The position numbers were made by a program, and so were the translations under genes. DNA of 10,554 nt. It comes from Candidatus Nomurabacteria bacterium. GTDB lineage: Bacteria; Patescibacteriota; Minisyncoccia; Phycocordibacterales; UBA9973. The stretch is from positions 1-10,554 of the forward strand of contig JAHFNM010000025.1 of NCBI GenBank assembly GCA_023267415.1. Reading direction: 5' to 3'. Positions 1 to 5,624 of this stretch are shown here, in pieces (within the stretch, counting starts at the first letter, position 1; the number at the start of each line of letters is the position of its first letter). The notes under the pieces are model-generated. The model was given only the letters and a program-made list of their open reading frames with translations, was not told the DNA's origin and ran no database searches.

Positions 1-40
1 TTCCGTTGACAAATAGTGTCAACGGAACTTTTTCTTTTTC
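1..40 (+). terminator. Rho-independent terminator hairpin at the left edge
   Basis: TTCCGTTGAC (1-10) and GTCAACGGAA (18-27) form a perfect 10-bp stem around a 7-nt loop. A pyrimidine run rich in T follows (28-40). In this orientation it would end a plus-strand gene lying to the left of the window. It also sits just beyond the ychF stop codon, so it may serve both strands if a T-run exists outside the left edge, which cannot be seen here. Confidence 0.75.
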
Positions 41-1153
41 TTAAATCTTAAACTCGATCACATCGCCGTCTTTGACGACATACTCCTTTCCTTCCGTGCG
101 GACCTTGCCTTTTTGACGAGCTTCGCCGTACGAGCCGGCATTCAAGAGCTCTTGCCAATTGACCACTTCTGCGCGAATGAATTTGTCTTTGAAATCGGTG
201 TGAATGGCCGTACCTGCGATCGGCGCCGTGCTTCCCTTCTTGATCGTCCAAGCGCGAGTCTCGTCTTCACCGGTGGTGAAGTATGTTTCCAATCCAAGCA
301 GCTTATACGCCTGCGTGATGAGATTGTTGATGCCGTTCTCCCCTCCTCCCATCTCAACGCGAAACATTTCTTTTTCTTCGCCTTCAAAATCCTTGAGTTC
401 GTCTTCGATCTTGGCATCGAGCACCACAAATCCTGCACCAGTTGAGGTAATGTAATCGGTCAATTCCTTGAACAGCTCGGGATGCGATTCGTCGAGATTG
501 CTCGCGCCAGCGCGTTTGTTCAGTCCGTACAAGATCGGCTTCCTTGTGAGCAATCCGAGCTGCTGCACCTTTGGAGCTTCGTATTCGTCGAAGGAAATAG
601 TGTTGACCATTTTTTCCGCTTCGAGCGCATCGATTATTTTTTTCAGCGCGCCTTCTTCGACAATAGCTTCCTTATCGCCGCGCTTGGCATCGCGCGAGAT
701 GTTGCTCATACGCTTGGTCGCCGTTTCAAGATCGGCGAGGATGAGTTCAAGATTGATGACACGGATATCGCGGAGTGGATCGATATCGCCGTACACATGG
801 AGGATCTCATTGCCGTTTCCTCCCTTGAGCGGGAAGATGCGGATGATCTCAAGAATAGCATCCGTCTCGCGAATATTGGCCAGGAATTTATTGCCGAGTC
901 CTTCACCCTTTGCCGCGCCTGCGACAAGACCGGCAATGTCCACGAATTCAATCGCAGCCGGAATAGTCTTGGCCGATTTTGAAAACATAGAGAGCTTGCC
1001 GAGACGTTCATCGGGCACGCCAACGATGCCGACCGACGGATCGATCGTACAGAAAGGATAGTTCTCAGCCGGCACGCCTTTTTTTGTAAGCGCGTTAAAC
1101 AGCGTCGATTTGCCGACATTGGGAAGGCCCACAATTCCGATACTAAGTGACAT
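41..1153 (-). CDS. ychF: YchF/OLA1-family redox-regulated ATPase/GTPase
   Basis: This is a 370-residue protein of the Obg-related YchF family, ribosome-associated P-loop NTPases thought to act in translation and stress control. The order of elements is normal: G1/Walker A GLPNVGKS at about residues 9-16, the switch motif DIAGLV at about 72, the coiled-coil insertion at about 135-185, and a C-terminal TGS domain. Length is typical for the family. I chose ATG 1153 over an in-frame start 12 codons upstream, because family members begin at MSLSIGIVG and because a TACTAT -10 box lies 7 nt before this ATG. One oddity is the G4 loop, which usually reads NxxE in this family and gives ATP preference; here it reads LNKRAG (N at about 212), without the Glu. 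The gene diverges from the acetyltransferase operon. Confidence 0.95.
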   Translation of the reverse strand: MSLSIGIVGLPNVGKSTLFNALTKKGVPAENYPFCTIDPSVGIVGVPDERLGKLSMFSKSAKTIPAAIEFVDIAGLVAGAAKGEGLGNKFLANIRETDAILEIIRIFPLKGGNGNEILHVYGDIDPLRDIRVINLELILADLETATKRMSNISRDAKRGDKEAIVEEGALKKIIDALEAEKMVNTISFDEYEAPKVQQLGLLTRKPILYGLNKRAGASNLDESHPELFKELTDYITSTGAGFVVLDAKIEDELKDFEGEEKEMFRVEMGGGENGINNLITQAYKLLGLETYFTTGEDETRAWTIKKGSTAPIAGTAIHTDFKDKFIRAEVVNWQELLNAGSYGEARQKGKVRTEGKEYVVKDGDVIEFKI

Positions 1154-1160
1154 GTCTGGG

Positions 1161-1166
1161 ATAGTA
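1161..1166 (-). promoter_or_regulatory. -10 box of ychF (predicted leaderless)
   Basis: The minus strand reads TACTAT at 1166-1161, followed by 7 nt and then ATG at 1153. At the usual distance from -10 box to transcription start, the mRNA would begin at or beside the start codon. No Shine-Dalgarno sequence and no convincing -35 box is present. Confidence 0.5.
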
Positions 1167-1203
1167 GCAGAAAAAAGCAGAATTCGCACTGCCTTGGGTA
1201 AAA

Positions 1204-1231
1204 TTGTAAATACCGGTAAAGCAGTTATAAT
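1204..1231 (+). promoter_or_regulatory. Sigma70-type promoter of the acetyltransferase-peptidase operon
   Basis: TTGTAA (1204-1209), a 16-nt spacer and a consensus TATAAT (1226-1231) form a good sigma70 promoter. Transcription would start at about 1238, immediately before ATG 1240. This placement rules against the TTG at 1231 as the start codon, because it lies inside the -10 box, and predicts a leaderless mRNA. Confidence 0.65.
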
Positions 1232-1239
1232 TGGAAAAT

Positions 1240-2253
1240 ATGGAAAAACAGACCCCGTTCAATAGCCAAGAATCTAATCCCTCCCCAGTGGCAGAGCGGA
1301 TAGAAGAACTGCTGCAAAAGAGCAAATGGAAGCGCTCTAGCCCAGACTCTCCGAACACAACAATCGAAAATAACGGCCAAACTTTTTTGCTGCGAACCAT
1401 TGAATCCGGAGATGACGAATCAGTCTCCCATATCCAGCAGCTTTTTGAAAAAACATTTGGAAAAGAAGAAATTGATCCTGAAGCGATCCTCCGAGCGGCG
1501 GTGGACGGCGTTACTGCAACAGGAATACCACAGTCAAAATACCGGATCGTCGCAGTAACAAATGAGAACGGTGAAATTGCCGGAACGATTGCGGGGGCCT
1601 CGTTTGCATTAACTGATGCGAGTGAAAATCCGACAAACGATATGGTGTACTTCGTCGGCTATGCGGCCATGGACGAATCTACCCGCCAAGGTGGCCTTGC
1701 ACGCGAGGCATACATCTCCGCATTGATAGATGCAAAGCAGGAGGCCATGAAGCAAGGCAAAAATCTCCGATTCGCCTTTGGCGAATGCACAGCGAGTTCC
1801 GAACGATTTTGGAACAATGTGGGATGGAAGCGAATATATGGAAAAGCAGACACAGGAACATATGATGAACTGCCATACATGCAGCCTGCGCTTGATTTCG
1901 ATCAGAACAGCGGCGCACCGGCAGCCGGAGCAGGAACGACCCCCGAGCATCTTATGATGGACAGTTTTGGCGCAAATTCGCCAAGCAAGGACGACATCAT
2001 GCGAGCATATACCGCTTTCATGCGTTACAACACGATGGATTGGTCACGCGAAGCCTTTGCAAGCGACGAGGCTTTTTCTCTACACCAATCGTACATGCAG
2101 AGTCTTCGCGCAGAGATCGAGCACTTTCTTGAATCGCATGGTGCAATCGCATTTTTAGATAGCTCGGAAAGAGAAGAACTACAGAGCACAGGCACGCTCA
2201 TCAATAACCATGCCGGACCAAAGAATGATTCCGTCGAAGAAAATCTCTCATGA
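1240..2253 (+). CDS. GNAT-family N-acetyltransferase with C-terminal extension
   Basis: This is a 337-residue protein. Its central part, at about residues 45-210, has the GNAT pattern: strands around YRIVAVTNENGEIAGTI and VYFVGYAAMD, then the acetyl-CoA loop RQGGLAREA (the R/Q-x-x-G-x-G/A type), a following helix, and a FWNNVGWKRIYG segment typical of the last GNAT strands. The N-terminal 40 residues are polar and probably disordered. The final 120 residues after a Gly/Ala-rich linker are predicted helical and match nothing I recognise. I chose ATG 1240 because a TATAAT box overlaps the alternative TTG 1231. The stop codon overlaps the next start (ATGA), so the pair is probably translationally coupled. 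The substrate is unknown; association with an M23 enzyme hints at a cell-wall or small amine substrate, but this is inference. Confidence 0.8.
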   Translation: MEKQTPFNSQESNPSPVAERIEELLQKSKWKRSSPDSPNTTIENNGQTFLLRTIESGDDESVSHIQQLFEKTFGKEEIDPEAILRAAVDGVTATGIPQSKYRIVAVTNENGEIAGTIAGASFALTDASENPTNDMVYFVGYAAMDESTRQGGLAREAYISALIDAKQEAMKQGKNLRFAFGECTASSERFWNNVGWKRIYGKADTGTYDELPYMQPALDFDQNSGAPAAGAGTTPEHLMMDSFGANSPSKDDIMRAYTAFMRYNTMDWSREAFASDEAFSLHQSYMQSLRAEIEHFLESHGAIAFLDSSEREELQSTGTLINNHAGPKNDSVEENLS

Positions 2254-2906
2254 TATTCCCCACACTGCAGGGCCAGCCAAAAGCCGAAGTGAACTTGAAT
2301 CTCTTGGCCATAGAGTGGTTCAAAGAACATCCGATCGAAGAGGGTGGGCAAAACCCTTTTCTTGATCCGGAAAGCTGCGAAAAGATCATCGCCGATCATC
2401 ACAAAAAACTTGGCATCGCCTATTCCTACGGAGGATGGATGGAAGACCGCGGAACGTTATGGAAAGGCAGCTACCTCGACGAGCAGTCGAACTACATGCA
2501 TGTCGGCATCGACATCAATGCTCTCGCGGACACACCGATCGCCATGGATATGCACGGAGAAGTGGTTCGCATCGATGATGATTTCCCTGAAGAGGGAGGA
2601 TGGGGGCCTCGGGTAATCGTTCGATTGACCGACTCGCCATTCTTTCTTATCTATGCGCATCTGAACGAGTCAATCGGATGCAAGGTCGGAGACATGTTGT
2701 CGCCCGGCACTATTTTTGCGTCCATCGGTCGCCCTCCGCATAATGGCGGATGGTTCCCTCACCTGCATGTGCAAGTACTCTCTCCCGAAGCTTACGCTAC
2801 ACTAGCAGATAATGCCGAAAGTATCGACGGCTACGTGTCAAAAGAAACAAAAGAAGAGGCTGTTCGCCTCTTCCCTGATCCCTTGCTCTTCATACGATTC
2901 GATTAA
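2250..2906 (+). CDS. M23-type (LytM/lysostaphin-fold) metallopeptidase, no signal peptide
   Basis: This 218-residue protein carries the full M23 ligand set: H84 and D88 in MHVGID (the HxxxD motif), H137 in IYAHL, and H171/H173 in PHLHVQV (the HxH motif). The family consists of zinc peptidases that usually cut peptidoglycan cross-bridges. There is no N-terminal signal peptide or membrane segment, so the product appears cytoplasmic unless it is exported by another route. About 75 N-terminal residues precede the catalytic core and are unassigned. The start codon overlaps the stop of the acetyltransferase gene by ATGA, which indicates an operon. Cytoplasmic M23-like domains are also known as parts of fusions with aminotransferases or kinases, so a non-peptidoglycan role is possible. 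Confidence 0.85.
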   Translation: MIFPTLQGQPKAEVNLNLLAIEWFKEHPIEEGGQNPFLDPESCEKIIADHHKKLGIAYSYGGWMEDRGTLWKGSYLDEQSNYMHVGIDINALADTPIAMDMHGEVVRIDDDFPEEGGWGPRVIVRLTDSPFFLIYAHLNESIGCKVGDMLSPGTIFASIGRPPHNGGWFPHLHVQVLSPEAYATLADNAESIDGYVSKETKEEAVRLFPDPLLFIRFD

Positions 2907-2924
2907 CAATCGTTGAGAGGAATA

Positions 2925-3236
2925 TTATGCTCCCATACCCATCATGAGCTCCATGAGTGGGGCGAGTTCGTCGCGGTGCTTTGCGATCTGATCTTTGTAC
3001 TTGGTCATAACGGCCATCATTGCATACTGCTCGGGCATGCCGCCTTTTTTCTTTTCTTCCATTTCTTTCTGGATATTCTCGAACAGCGCCTTCACTTCCT
3101 TGTTTTCTTGAAGGACTTTGAGTTTTTCCGCTAGGGACGGATCGGCAGCGATCTTATCGGCGATCATTTCGGCCTGGTCTTTCGAAACGCCTTTGGCTTG
3201 AAGTGTTTTTTTGATGATGAATGATTTGAATCCCAT
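2925..3236 (-). CDS. Small helical hypothetical protein (CPR-type conserved)
   Basis: This is a 103-residue soluble protein, predicted almost entirely alpha-helical, with no membrane segment. It has an N-terminal helix (MGFKSFIIKKTLQAKG), a Lys/Glu-rich central helix with coiled-coil character and a Met-rich C-terminus ending in GMGA. Similar 70-110-residue proteins with a lysine-rich helix followed by a Met-rich MMAVMxKY segment are, from memory, common in Parcubacteria; the function is unknown. I chose ATG 3236 because a strong TTGATA/TATACT promoter ends 6 nt before it; the open frame continues upstream but runs through that promoter and antisense to the next gene. It is convergent with the M23 gene, with an 18-bp gap. 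Confidence 0.8.
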   Translation of the reverse strand: MGFKSFIIKKTLQAKGVSKDQAEMIADKIAADPSLAEKLKVLQENKEVKALFENIQKEMEEKKKGGMPEQYAMMAVMTKYKDQIAKHRDELAPLMELMMGMGA

Positions 3237-3242
3237 GCGCCG

Positions 3243-3271
3243 AGTATACGGCATCAAGTACAAAGTATCAA
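3243..3271 (-). promoter_or_regulatory. Sigma70-type promoter of the 103-residue protein (repeat module copy 1)
   Basis: On the minus strand TTGATA (3271-3266), a 17-nt spacer and TATACT (3248-3243) form a near-consensus promoter. The ATG follows the -10 box after 6 nt (CGGCGC), with no Shine-Dalgarno sequence, so the transcript is probably leaderless. The same arrangement recurs upstream of the VirD4-like gene. Confidence 0.7.
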
Positions 3272-3294
3272 GTATAAGAAGAATGCGATTATTT

Positions 3295-3303
3295 TGATAC
3301 AAT
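3295..3303 (+). promoter_or_regulatory. Extended -10 promoter of the NADH dehydrogenase gene
   Basis: TGATACAAT (3295-3303) fits an extended -10 element, TGn followed by TACAAT. ATG 3310 follows after 6 nt, so the mRNA is predicted to be leaderless. No good -35 box is present, which is usual for extended -10 promoters. It lies back to back with the promoter of the 103-residue gene. Confidence 0.55.
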
Positions 3304-3309
3304 ATCAAT

Positions 3310-4602
3310 ATGCAAATGAATGCAACTGACGGACCAATACGAATTCTCATCCTCGGCGGAGGATTCGGCGGCATACGCACGGCACTCAATCTCGCAAAGA
3401 AAAAAATCCCAAATACTAGGATCGTGCTCGTGTCGGACAAGCATCACTTCGACTACACACCAGCGCTCTACAAGCTCGCCACCGGAGCTTCCCCTCTTGA
3501 AACATGCATTCCGCTTGGCGAGATCTTCCAACATACCAATGTGGAAGTACTTGTCGACACCATCACCGGAGGATCACTTCCCGACCAAGTCATCTTTGGC
3601 AAGAGCGGATCACGGTATCAGTATGATTTCCTCGTACTCGGACTCGGCGCAGAGACTGCCTATTTCAATATTCCCGGGGTGGCGGAGCATTCGTTCGCCC
3701 TCAAGTCAGTAGGCACGGCACTCAAACTAAAAAATCATGTGCATGCCCTCTTCGACGGGAGTAAAGGGCTTTCAAAAGAAGAGATGATGTGCCGATTCCA
3801 ATTCGTTGTCGTCGGCGGCGGACCGGCCGGAGTGGAACTTGCAAGCGTCATTCGCCGATACACGCGGACACTCGCAAAGATGCACACCATTCCGGAGCAT
3901 CTCATCACCGTGGACATGGTTCAAGCGGTACCTAGACTCCTGCCGACATTTCCGGAAGAAGTTTCCAGGCGTGTGACAAAAAAACTGAGCGAGCTCGGCA
4001 TCAATATCATGCTCGGCAGAGCGGTGACCGGAGAAGATGCCGATGGTGTGTATCTCAACGAAACAAAGCTCCAGGCAAAGACAGTGATCTGGACAGCAGG
4101 AGTCCGTGCCAGCCATATCTACGGAAGCATCACAGGACTTACGCTCGACAAAGGCGGTCGCATCGTGGTGGACGAATACATGAATGCTCTCAATACCAAG
4201 AACGTGTTCGCTATCGGGGACAGTGCGAGCACACCGCATGCAGGCACTGCACAAACAGCAAACTATGACGGAAGCTACATTCCCCGCGTTATCGAGGCGA
4301 TCATACAAAAAAAGAGTCTACCGAAATATGAACCTCGCGTGACGCCGTATGTCATTCCCGTTGGAAGCAAATGGGGTATCTTTTCATACAAAAACACCGT
4401 GCTCTCGGGACGAGTGTTCCGCTGGCTTCGCGAAGTAATCGATTTCCGTTTTTTCCTTTCGATCCTGCCGCTTGGAAAGGCATTCAATGTCTGGCGCGAA
4501 GGCGGAAGTATCTGCGAATCATGCCCTACGTGCGAGGAGGCAGTCGCAATTTCTACGCAACAACATTTGGAGCGTCGATCTTCTTCAAAATCTTTGGGAT
4601 AA
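3310..4602 (+). CDS. Type II NADH dehydrogenase (NDH-2), FAD-dependent
   Basis: This 430-residue protein belongs to the NDH-2 family, single-subunit, non-proton-pumping enzymes that pass electrons from NADH through FAD to quinone at the inner face of the membrane. Visible motifs are the first dinucleotide-binding loop GGGFGG (16-21), the second, NADH-binding loop GGGPAGVELA (169-178), WTAGV (261-265), the FAD-contacting AIGDSA (301-306) and an AQ pair (314-315) in the quinone-site region. Residues at about 370-395 are hydrophobic/basic and could form the membrane-attaching helix. After this comes an unusual tail with Cys402, Cys405 and Cys408 (CxxCxxC). The last 16 codons overlap the convergent glycosylase gene by 50 bp. 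Other pyridine-nucleotide disulphide oxidoreductases share the motifs, but length and motif order favour NDH-2. Confidence 0.88.
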   Translation: MQMNATDGPIRILILGGGFGGIRTALNLAKKKIPNTRIVLVSDKHHFDYTPALYKLATGASPLETCIPLGEIFQHTNVEVLVDTITGGSLPDQVIFGKSGSRYQYDFLVLGLGAETAYFNIPGVAEHSFALKSVGTALKLKNHVHALFDGSKGLSKEEMMCRFQFVVVGGGPAGVELASVIRRYTRTLAKMHTIPEHLITVDMVQAVPRLLPTFPEEVSRRVTKKLSELGINIMLGRAVTGEDADGVYLNETKLQAKTVIWTAGVRASHIYGSITGLTLDKGGRIVVDEYMNALNTKNVFAIGDSASTPHAGTAQTANYDGSYIPRVIEAIIQKKSLPKYEPRVTPYVIPVGSKWGIFSYKNTVLSGRVFRWLREVIDFRFFLSILPLGKAFNVWREGGSICESCPTCEEAVAISTQQHLERRSSSKSLG

Positions 4603-5146
4603 GCGCGAAGTCTTCTTTGAGCGTATCGCGCATTCCTCCGTTGTAGAGCGCTGCTGCAGGATGATAGAGCGGCAAAAAATATTCCGTCTTGATATGCTTG
4701 AATTTTTTATGGATCAGCTTGCCGTGCGCTTCGGATATCTTGAGGTCGGGAAAAAAGTTCAGCATCGAATGCCTGCCGAGAAAGACGACTAGCTTCGGCT
4801 GAATGAGATTGAGTTCTTCATAGAGCCAGGGCGCGCAGGCCTCTTTTTCTGACGGCTCAGGATCGCGATTGTTTGGCGGGCGATATTTGACGATGTTGGT
4901 GATGTAGATGTCTTCCCTCTTAAGTCCGATGTCGCCAAGCATTTCGGCTAGGAATTTTCCCGCGGCTCCGACGAATGGTATTCCCTGCTCGTCCTCGGAT
5001 TTTCCCGGAGCCTCGCCAATGAACACGATCTCCGCATTGGCACTGCCGTGACCAAAGACCGCTTGCGTTGCTGTCTTTTTCAAGACGCAAGTGTTCTTTA
5101 GAGACCAATCCTCATTGAGAGCCTGTAATTTTTCTTTTTTATCCAT
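4553..5146 (-). CDS. Family-4 (type 4) uracil-DNA glycosylase, lacking two Fe-S cysteines
   Basis: This 197-residue enzyme is of the family-4 uracil-DNA glycosylase type, which removes uracil arising from cytosine deamination and starts base-excision repair. It shows GEAPG (44-48), EDEQGIPFVG (51-60), the TNIVKYRPPNNRDP segment (83-96) and the HPAA motif at 162-165. Members normally bind a 4Fe-4S cluster through four cysteines. Here only C20 and C104 remain, while the expected first position is K17 and the third, in the usual VKCRPP, is Y88. The protein therefore probably has no cluster. ATG 5146 is preceded at 10 nt by an AAGGAG-containing purine run that lies inside the DUF559-flanking repeat hairpin. 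It overlaps the NDH-2 gene tail-to-tail. UDGX is excluded by absence of its KRRIH-type loop. Confidence 0.9.
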   Translation of the reverse strand: MDKKEKLQALNEDWSLKNTCVLKKTATQAVFGHGSANAEIVFIGEAPGKSEDEQGIPFVGAAGKFLAEMLGDIGLKREDIYITNIVKYRPPNNRDPEPSEKEACAPWLYEELNLIQPKLVVFLGRHSMLNFFPDLKISEAHGKLIHKKFKHIKTEYFLPLYHPAAALYNGGMRDTLKEDFALIPKILKKIDAPNVVA

Positions 5147-5149
5147 GGG

Positions 5150-5209
5150 TTACTTTCCTCTCCTTAATGAGGAGAGGGTCGACTCGTACTCGAGCGGGGT
5201 GAGGTGATT
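5150..5209 (+). repeat. Left end repeat of the DUF559 cassette
   Basis: The hairpin CCTCTCCT (5157-5164)/AGGAGAGG (5170-5177) has a TAATG loop. It is followed by a 17-nt insert containing ACTCG twice (5182-5186, 5188-5192), and then by GGGGTGAGGTGATT. The repeat supplies the last residues and TAA stop of the DUF559 gene on one side and a Shine-Dalgarno-like purine run for the glycosylase gene on the other. Confidence 0.75.
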
Positions 5210-5559
5210 TGCAATTCACTTAGTATTTTCATCAAAACCCCTTCAATATTCGCATTTACCTCAGCATTTGTAAATCTCAAAACCCTAATTCCAAACAGTT
5301 CAATATCCCGTGTTCTTTTCATATCATATGCGATCGCGTCATTATCAAAATGTTGAGAACCATCAATTTCAATGGCTAAATTCTTTTCAGCACAATAAAA
5401 ATCTACTATATAGCCTAAAACACCATGTTGTCGGCGAAATTTAAAGCCAGTTTGATTGTTCCTTAATCTAGACCACAGAATAGTCTCTTGTGGAGTTGAT
5501 TTATTACGAAGTATTTTTCTTTTTGATATTGATTCCCTACTATTGTGTATTGCTGGCAT
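5164..5559 (-). CDS. DUF559 (Vsr-like fold) endonuclease-domain protein
   Basis: This 131-residue protein matches the DUF559 family, relatives of very-short-patch-repair and restriction endonucleases with the PD-(D/E)XK-like fold. Candidate catalytic residues are E25 in TPQETILW, D53 in YIVDFYC, E64 and D66 in IEIDGSQH, and H70. The usual FRRQ (41-44) and D..R (near 79-84) motifs are also present, so the protein appears intact. The last 14 residues (from ITSPRSS) are a read-through of the flanking repeat and the stop codon lies in its hairpin. ATG 5559 is 10 nt inside the right repeat; only a weak TATTTT-like -10 box precedes it. It is AT-rich relative to its neighbours, which suggests recent transfer. 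Its natural DNA target is unknown. Confidence 0.85.
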   Translation of the reverse strand: MPAIHNSRESISKRKILRNKSTPQETILWSRLRNNQTGFKFRRQHGVLGYIVDFYCAEKNLAIEIDGSQHFDNDAIAYDMKRTRDIELFGIRVLRFTNAEVNANIEGVLMKILSELQITSPRSSTSRPSPH

Positions 5560-5569
5560 ACAATAAAAT

Positions 5570-5613
5570 AATCACCTCACCCCAACCCTCTCCTCATAAA
5601 GGAGAGGGGGTAA
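5570..5613 (-). repeat. Right end repeat of the DUF559 cassette
   Basis: This is the inverted counterpart of the left end. AATCACCTCACCCC (5570-5583) is followed by only 2 nt and then by the hairpin CCCTCTCCT (5586-5594)/AGGAGAGGG (5600-5608) with a CATAA loop, ending in GTAA. It matches the reverse complement of 5150-5179 with few changes; the main difference is that the 17-nt insert of the left end is absent here. Confidence 0.75.
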
Positions 5614-5624
5614 ATACAAACTTG

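Larger units (their letters stand above)
5150..5613. mobile_element. Candidate mobile cassette: DUF559 gene bounded by inverted REP-like hairpins
   Basis: Two inverted end modules enclose a single DUF559 endonuclease gene. Each end has, from outside in, TTAC, a CCTCTCCT/AGGAGAGG hairpin with a 5-nt loop, a spacer, and a perfect 14-bp inverted block (GGGGTGAGGTGATT at 5196-5209, complement at 5570-5583). The cassette fills the space between the glycosylase start and the lamin-tail stop almost exactly. The interior is visibly richer in A+T than its neighbours. No transposase or target-site duplication is evident, so movement would rely on the endonuclease itself or on a helper elsewhere. This is inferred from structure. 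Confidence 0.55.

Noticed and set aside
1..27. Shared operator between the left-edge hairpin and the 9530-9545 inverted repeat (both contain TGAC/GTCA arms)
   Set aside because: The left one has a long stem plus T-run typical of a terminator; the common part is only a few bases.
1231..1239. TTG start adding three codons to the acetyltransferase
   Set aside because: The TTG shares its first base with the TATAAT -10 box; transcription would begin downstream of it. ATG 1240 fits better.
2894..2913. Small inverted repeat (ACGATT/AATCGT) at the end of the M23 gene as terminator
   Set aside because: The stem is only 5-6 bp, AT-containing, and is not followed by a T-run.
3237..3440. N-terminal extension of the 103-residue protein with hydrophobic stretches
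   Set aside because: It crosses a strong promoter and lies antisense to the start of NDH-2; the ATG at 3236 is preceded directly by -35/-10 boxes.
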